25,990 nt of DNA from Caryophanales bacterium UBA7476 (lineage in GTDB: Bacteria; Bacillota_I; Bacilli_A; RF39; UBA660). Position numbers and translations under genes: made by a program. Positions 22,527 to 25,990 of this stretch are shown piece after piece (within the stretch, counting starts at the first letter, position 1; every line of letters begins with the position of its first letter). The DNA lies in NCBI GenBank assembly GCA_002477275.1, contig DLOU01000016.1, positions 1-25,990 of the forward strand. The letters run 5' to 3'. The notes below the pieces were generated by a model. The model was given only the letters and a program-made list of their open reading frames with translations, had not been told where the DNA came from and did not search any database.

Positions 22527-22862
22527 ATGCTTAACCAAGTTGTATTAGTTGGAAGATTAGTAAAAGATATAGAAGTAAGAACAGGAGAAAATAACGGAAA
22601 ATATTCTTTCATAACATTAGCAATTCCAAGAAGTTATAAAAATCATGATGGAATCTATGAAACTGATTTTATTGAATGCCTTCTATGGAATAATATAGCT
22701 AGTAATACTGCTGAATACTGTAAAAAAGGAGACATAATTGGTATAAAAGGAAGAATCGAATCAAGAATAAAAGAAGAAGATAATATAAATAAAACTATAA
22801 TACAAGTAATAGCAGAGAAAGTAACATTCTTATCAAGTAAAAAAGAAGAAGATAGTAAATAG
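22527..22862 (+). CDS. ssb: Short single-stranded DNA-binding protein without acidic tip
   Basis: A 111-residue protein that is essentially one SSB-type OB fold: MLNQVVLVGRLVKDIEVR, then YSFITLAIPRSYK, DFIECLLWNNIASNTAEYCKKGDIIGIKGRI and IIQVIAEKVTFLSSK. It ends KKEEDSK and lacks the flexible tail and the DDDLPF-type tip that recruits repair and replication proteins. Length and missing tail recall Bacillus SsbB (about 113 residues), used in competence, so this may be a second SSB rather than the essential one. AAGGAGGGAT precedes ATG 22527; a TTG at 22476 lies in the promoter and is rejected. No terminator is seen before the downstream regulator. Confidence 0.88.
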   Translation: MLNQVVLVGRLVKDIEVRTGENNGKYSFITLAIPRSYKNHDGIYETDFIECLLWNNIASNTAEYCKKGDIIGIKGRIESRIKEEDNINKTIIQVIAEKVTFLSSKKEEDSK

Positions 22863-22911
22863 TTAAAATTTACAAATAGCTAACTTTAAACAATTATTAT
22901 TTAAGAATATC

Positions 22912-22917
22912 TATAAT
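22912..22917 (+). promoter_or_regulatory. Possible -10 box of the XRE regulator gene
   Basis: TATAAT at 22912-22917, 32 bases before the ATG, with no convincing -35. The gene may also be read from the ssb promoter, since no terminator separates them. Confidence 0.4.
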
Positions 22918-22949
22918 TATCTTGAAAATACTAATTTTGAGGTGGTTTA

Positions 22950-23303
22950 ATGATATTAGGCAAACGCATTAAAGAACAACGTAAAAAACTTGGCCTAACT
23001 CAAAAAGAGTTAGGAGAGATTATTAACGTTACAAAAGTTAGTATTTGTTGCTACGAGAAGGGAACAAGAACACCTACTCTAGAAACCCTAAAAGTTCTTG
23101 CAGAAACATTCAATGTAGATATTAATTATTTATTAGGAAATGATTCATATCAAGTAGCTGAAGATAATGCTAAATATGGTTCATATATTTCAAAAGAAGA
23201 AATAGAATTTATAAGAGAAATAAGAAATAATACAAAATTGCACGAAAGATTGATAGAAAATCCAAAGAGATTTGTAGAACTTATTAATAAAAAAGTAAAA
23301 TAG
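22950..23303 (+). CDS. XRE-family helix-turn-helix transcriptional regulator
   Basis: A 117-residue cytoplasmic DNA-binding protein. The N-terminal HTH_3 domain (about residues 4-62) reads LGKRIKEQRKKLGLTQKELGEIINVTKVSICCYEKGTRTP in overlapping helices and ends with the standard LKVLAETFNVDINYLLG. The C-terminal 50 residues are helical and charged (EEIEFIREIRNN; HERLIENPKRFVELI) and may dimerise; no enzymatic or phage-repressor peptidase domain is present. GAGGTGG precedes the ATG. Targets are unknown; candidates are its own promoter, ssb upstream or the surface locus downstream. Confidence 0.9.
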   Translation: MILGKRIKEQRKKLGLTQKELGEIINVTKVSICCYEKGTRTPTLETLKVLAETFNVDINYLLGNDSYQVAEDNAKYGSYISKEEIEFIREIRNNTKLHERLIENPKRFVELINKKVK

Positions 23304-23323
23304 ACTTTATAGTCTATTTTTTT
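23301..23323 (+). terminator. Intrinsic terminator of the XRE gene
   Basis: TAGACT (23301-23306), loop TTAT, AGTCTA (23311-23316), then seven Ts. The TAG stop codon is the first part of the stem. Confidence 0.82.
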
Positions 23324-23382
23324 GTATAGAAAAATTTAAATTTATAAAATAATAAAAAAACACTTTAAAAAAAAGAAATATG

Positions 23383-23391
23383 TGATATACT
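23383..23391 (+). promoter_or_regulatory. Extended -10 promoter of the surface-protein locus
   Basis: TGATATACT at 23383-23391, followed directly by an alternative TATAAT (23391-23396). The -35 region is A-rich (CTTTAA around 23363-23368) and weak. Confidence 0.55.
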
Positions 23392-23423
23392 ATAATTAAA
23401 TATAAAGATAGGAGATTATGTAT

Positions 23424-24719
23424 ATGAATAATGAAAAGTCAAAGAATAATAGAACTAAAAATAATGCATATGCAACAATGGTTTTAGGATTTTTCTTATG
23501 CTTCTTCATGGTAGGTGTATATATGATTACTAATACAGTTAGTACAAGTTATGCATTACCAACAGAAATAGATGCAGAGGATATATCCGAAATAACAACA
23601 GCAACACAAATAATTTTAAAGAATTCCTCTGGTCAAATAGAATTTATGGAGAGAACAGATAATTTTAGTTTACCAAGTGGATACAGCTACTATGGTTATC
23701 AAGGAGCAAATGGATATATAAGCCTAGGAGAAAAATTTATTGGTAAAGTAAATATTACTGATTCAGGAGAAACATATACAATTGATATGTTTTGCTTAGA
23801 AATGTTAAAAGGTATGCCTAGAGCTGGAAAAAAATATGAAAGAGATTCAGCTTCAGATAATATGATTGATGAAGGAATAACTTATATAATTAATAAGGCA
23901 TATGAAAATGTCGAAGTTAGTAATAACACTATTACACTTGAGTTAGGTGATTACTATAATGCTCAAGTTGCAATCTGGATTTATCAAGAATTACAAAGAG
24001 CAAAACCATTTGAATGGTGTCAAGCAGATACTTGTGCAGCACCTTCTACTCCAGAAGCACAAACAGCTTTACAAAATAACATAGATACACTAAATACATT
24101 GAGAGAAACATGGAATTCTGTTCAAAATAGTCATGCTTCAGGATCAGCTAATGCTATTTATAATTATGTAATTGGAGCTCAAGCTGCTGCAGCATCAACA
24201 ACTGAAAACAAAATTGAAATTAAAAGTGGAGATATAGAATTAACACTTACAGATGATAAAAATTATTATGAAACTAATTTAATTGAAGTTGGAATTACAA
24301 CTGCAGTTAATACTGATTTTGTTGGGTTTAATTTTATAATAAACGATAATGAATATAATACAAGTATTGTAGATGAAGAAGGAAATACTATAACTGATTA
24401 TTCAAGTTTAGCTAATAAGAAGTTTAGAATAAGAATACCTGCATCATCAGTTAAAGAAGGAACAACTGCAAAAATTAGTGGTGATTTCTCAGGTAAATTC
24501 CTTAAGGATAAATATTTAGCATATAAATTAGATAGTGAGAGTCAAATAGCATTACTTGCTACATCAACATATTCACTAAAAACAGTTCCATTAAAATTAG
24601 AAATAACAGTTCCAGATACTGGAGTTGATTATTCACAATATATATATATTATTGGTGCAATGGTATTAGTAATAGGACTTACTGTAATATATGTTAATAC
24701 AAAAGCAAAAGAAATCTAA
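23424..24719 (+). CDS. Thioester-domain surface protein with VPDTG sorting signal
   Basis: A 431-residue wall-anchored or pilus-like protein. A signal segment spans about residues 18-38. Residues about 88-260 look like a thioester domain, in which a Cys-Gln bond gives covalent adhesion to host targets: Cys124 in TIDMFCLEML and Gln181 in YYNAQVAIWIYQ are the expected pair. A CX4C (Cys199 and Cys204) follows. Residues about 262-390 form a beta-rich stalk. The C terminus has VPDTG (396-400), a hydrophobic helix and a short Lys-containing tail, a sortase substrate signal. ATG 23424 is nine bases from AGGAG; ATG 23418 is also possible but close. The next gene, a sortase, overlaps its end by 29 bases. 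Confidence 0.82.
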   Translation: MNNEKSKNNRTKNNAYATMVLGFFLCFFMVGVYMITNTVSTSYALPTEIDAEDISEITTATQIILKNSSGQIEFMERTDNFSLPSGYSYYGYQGANGYISLGEKFIGKVNITDSGETYTIDMFCLEMLKGMPRAGKKYERDSASDNMIDEGITYIINKAYENVEVSNNTITLELGDYYNAQVAIWIYQELQRAKPFEWCQADTCAAPSTPEAQTALQNNIDTLNTLRETWNSVQNSHASGSANAIYNYVIGAQAAAASTTENKIEIKSGDIELTLTDDKNYYETNLIEVGITTAVNTDFVGFNFIINDNEYNTSIVDEEGNTITDYSSLANKKFRIRIPASSVKEGTTAKISGDFSGKFLKDKYLAYKLDSESQIALLATSTYSLKTVPLKLEITVPDTGVDYSQYIYIIGAMVLVIGLTVIYVNTKAKEI

Positions 24720-25362
24720 AAAAGGAAATAAACGCAAATTAAAAAGGAGTCAAATACTATTAATTGGCTCCTTCCTTGTATTTGCGGGGGTAATAACTCT
24801 ATCATATGGAAGATTACAAGTATTAAGAGAAATGATATATGAGAGTGTGAGACTAGCTTTATTTGTTGAAGACACTAAGGTAGAAAAAACTAACAATACT
24901 GAAGAAATACCTCAAGAAGTAACAAATACAGAAACAAAATCAGAAGTAAAACCAAAAATAAAATATAATTATATAGGATATTTAGAAATTCCTAAAATTG
25001 GTTTAAAACGAGGTTTCGTGGATCCATCATCAAGATATAATAATATTCAATATAATATTACAATATCGGATAAAAGTAATATGCCAGATGTAGATTATGG
25101 AAACTTCATACTTTATGCACATTCAGGAGATGCATACATATCCTTTTTTGCATATCTATATAAATTGAATGAAGGAGATTATGCATATGTTACTTATAAT
25201 GGTGAAAAATATAGTTATGAATTAGTTAAAATAGAAAATGTACCAAAAATAGGAACATTAGAAGTAAAAAGACCTAATAAAAATACAAAAGAACTTACTC
25301 TTATTACATGTACAAAGGATAGTGACACAGAACAAACTGTATATTATTTTGATATAAGATAA
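24691..25362 (+). CDS. Sortase family protein with non-canonical active site
   Basis: A 223-residue membrane-anchored transpeptidase-like protein: a very basic N terminus, one helix (about 22-40), a Glu/Thr-rich linker, then the sortase beta-barrel from about residue 90 (YIGYLEIPKIGL). His144 in LYAHSGD and Cys207 in TLITCTKD are the catalytic pair. The catalytic Arg that normally follows the Cys by 8-13 residues is not seen; Gln215 (DTEQTVYYF) seems to occupy that place, and the only later Arg is the final residue, Arg223. The gene starts 29 bases inside the thioester-protein gene with no clear ribosome site, which suggests translational coupling. It most likely anchors the VPDTG protein. 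Confidence 0.85.
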   Translation: MLIQKQKKSKKGNKRKLKRSQILLIGSFLVFAGVITLSYGRLQVLREMIYESVRLALFVEDTKVEKTNNTEEIPQEVTNTETKSEVKPKIKYNYIGYLEIPKIGLKRGFVDPSSRYNNIQYNITISDKSNMPDVDYGNFILYAHSGDAYISFFAYLYKLNEGDYAYVTYNGEKYSYELVKIENVPKIGTLEVKRPNKNTKELTLITCTKDSDTEQTVYYFDIR

Positions 25363-25374
25363 GAGAGGTGATAA

Positions 25375-25956
25375 ATGATGAATATTGATTTAACTTTATT
25401 TCAGAAATTGAAATTAATATTTAAGTATTTCTTTTCATCATTTATGCCAATAGAATTATTGATAATTGTACTATGTATCTTTCTATTTTTATTTTTTAAT
25501 CTAAAAAGGAATAAAACTATAGTTAATATTTTTATACCAATAATAATATTATTATTTGTTGCATTTATGGCAATGGGATTTCATGAATATACAAAAAGTG
25601 CTGTCGAAGAAATAATAAAGCTAATAATGCACTATTATTATTTCCCATCAATGGCTTTCTATTTTGTTATTATAATATTTACAACTATTTACTTGATAAA
25701 AAATGTTTATAGTGAAAAATATACAATGAAATTTAAAATTTTTAATTATATATTTAGCTTTATATTATTCACATTATTTGTTGGATTATTTAGTTATGTA
25801 ATATCAAATAATATAGGATTATCCATAGATTATAGTATTTATAAAGATCAATATATATTATCTTTTATTCAGATAAGTAATTTGATATTTGTTTTATGGT
25901 TATTTATTTTAGGAACCATAAAATTATATAATTATTTTAAGAAAAAATATGATTAG
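25375..25956 (+). CDS. Unrecognised five-helix membrane protein
   Basis: A 193-residue protein rich in Phe and Ile, with five predicted membrane helices (about 24-42, 49-69, 87-109, 122-146 and 160-184) and short charged loops. No motif or family is recognised. GAGAGGTGA precedes the ATG-ATG start, 12 bases after the sortase stop, and a terminator follows its stop codon, so it is the last gene of the surface-protein operon. A role in assembling or secreting the thioester protein is possible but rests only on position. Confidence 0.75.
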   Translation: MMNIDLTLFQKLKLIFKYFFSSFMPIELLIIVLCIFLFLFFNLKRNKTIVNIFIPIIILLFVAFMAMGFHEYTKSAVEEIIKLIMHYYYFPSMAFYFVIIIFTTIYLIKNVYSEKYTMKFKIFNYIFSFILFTLFVGLFSYVISNNIGLSIDYSIYKDQYILSFIQISNLIFVLWLFILGTIKLYNYFKKKYD

Positions 25957-25975
25957 ACTCTAAAGAGTCTTTTTA
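25955..25975 (+). terminator. Intrinsic terminator of the surface-protein operon
   Basis: AGACTC (25955-25960), loop TAAA, GAGTCT (25965-25970), then TTTTT. The stem includes the last two bases of the TAG stop codon. Confidence 0.8.
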
Positions 25976-25990
25976 TTTATAAGGAAAGTG

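Noticed and set aside
1..25990. tRNA, rRNA, CRISPR arrays, insertion sequences and prophage genes
   Set aside because: No cloverleaf with a TTCRANNC loop, no rRNA-like high-GC block, no regularly spaced repeats, no transposase, integrase or capsid motifs were seen on either strand.

Overview
The window is AT-rich (roughly 25-30% G+C by eye), densely packed DNA from a Gram-positive, Firmicutes-type chromosome. It shows consensus AGGAGG ribosome sites, sigma-A-like promoters, and hairpin-plus-T-run terminators after most transcription units. It also carries a PrsA foldase lipoprotein, SufU-type Fe-S assembly and a sortase with a VPDTG surface protein, which implies a cell wall. TGA is a stop codon in two genes and tryptophan is TGG, so this is genetic code 11 and not a code-4 mollicute. 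I infer an uncultivated gut-type lineage of Bacilli or a neighbouring low-GC clade; the exact order cannot be settled from the sequence. There is no rRNA, tRNA, CRISPR array, transposon or phage gene, and no gene-free stretch longer than 300 bases.

Layout. Bases 92-2561 hold the operon tsaE-tsaB-rimI-tsaD for the tRNA t6A modification, with overlapping genes. Bases 2663-6446 hold an iron-dependent alcohol dehydrogenase, a stand-alone FIST-domain protein and an aldehyde dehydrogenase. Bases 6545-8739 hold a GT4 glycosyltransferase and an Alg14/Alg13-like split glycosyltransferase pair for a surface glycan. A reverse-strand HExxH peptidase (8759-9871) diverges from a membrane-anchored phosphodiester glycosidase (9964-10935). 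Trigger factor (11007-12278), a degenerate thioredoxin-like membrane protein (12361-13032), an ArsP_2-like metal exporter (13114-13974), an unrecognised surface protein (14035-15213) and recX (15263-15997) follow, mostly each with its own promoter and terminator.

Reverse-strand prsA (16028-17032) faces recX. Two tiny YjcZ-like membrane peptides (17167-17395) come next, then a CmpB-family membrane protein (17481-17978) that overlaps tail-to-tail with a reverse HIT hydrolase (17967-18347); an unknown membrane-anchored protein (18359-19111) lies upstream of the HIT gene. A large acidic coiled-coil protein (19238-20581) is followed by sufS-sufU (20717-22364), a short SSB lacking the acidic tip (22527-22862) and an XRE regulator (22950-23303). 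The last segment (23424-25956) is a surface-display locus: a thioester-domain protein with a VPDTG sorting signal, a sortase and a five-helix membrane protein.

Most notable: the thioester adhesin/sortase locus, whose sortase seems to lack the canonical catalytic arginine; a LexA-like palindrome inside the recX promoter; a probable leaderless mRNA at 14035; the FIST protein between two dehydrogenases; and a recurrent use of extended -10 (TGn) promoters where the -35 box is poor.
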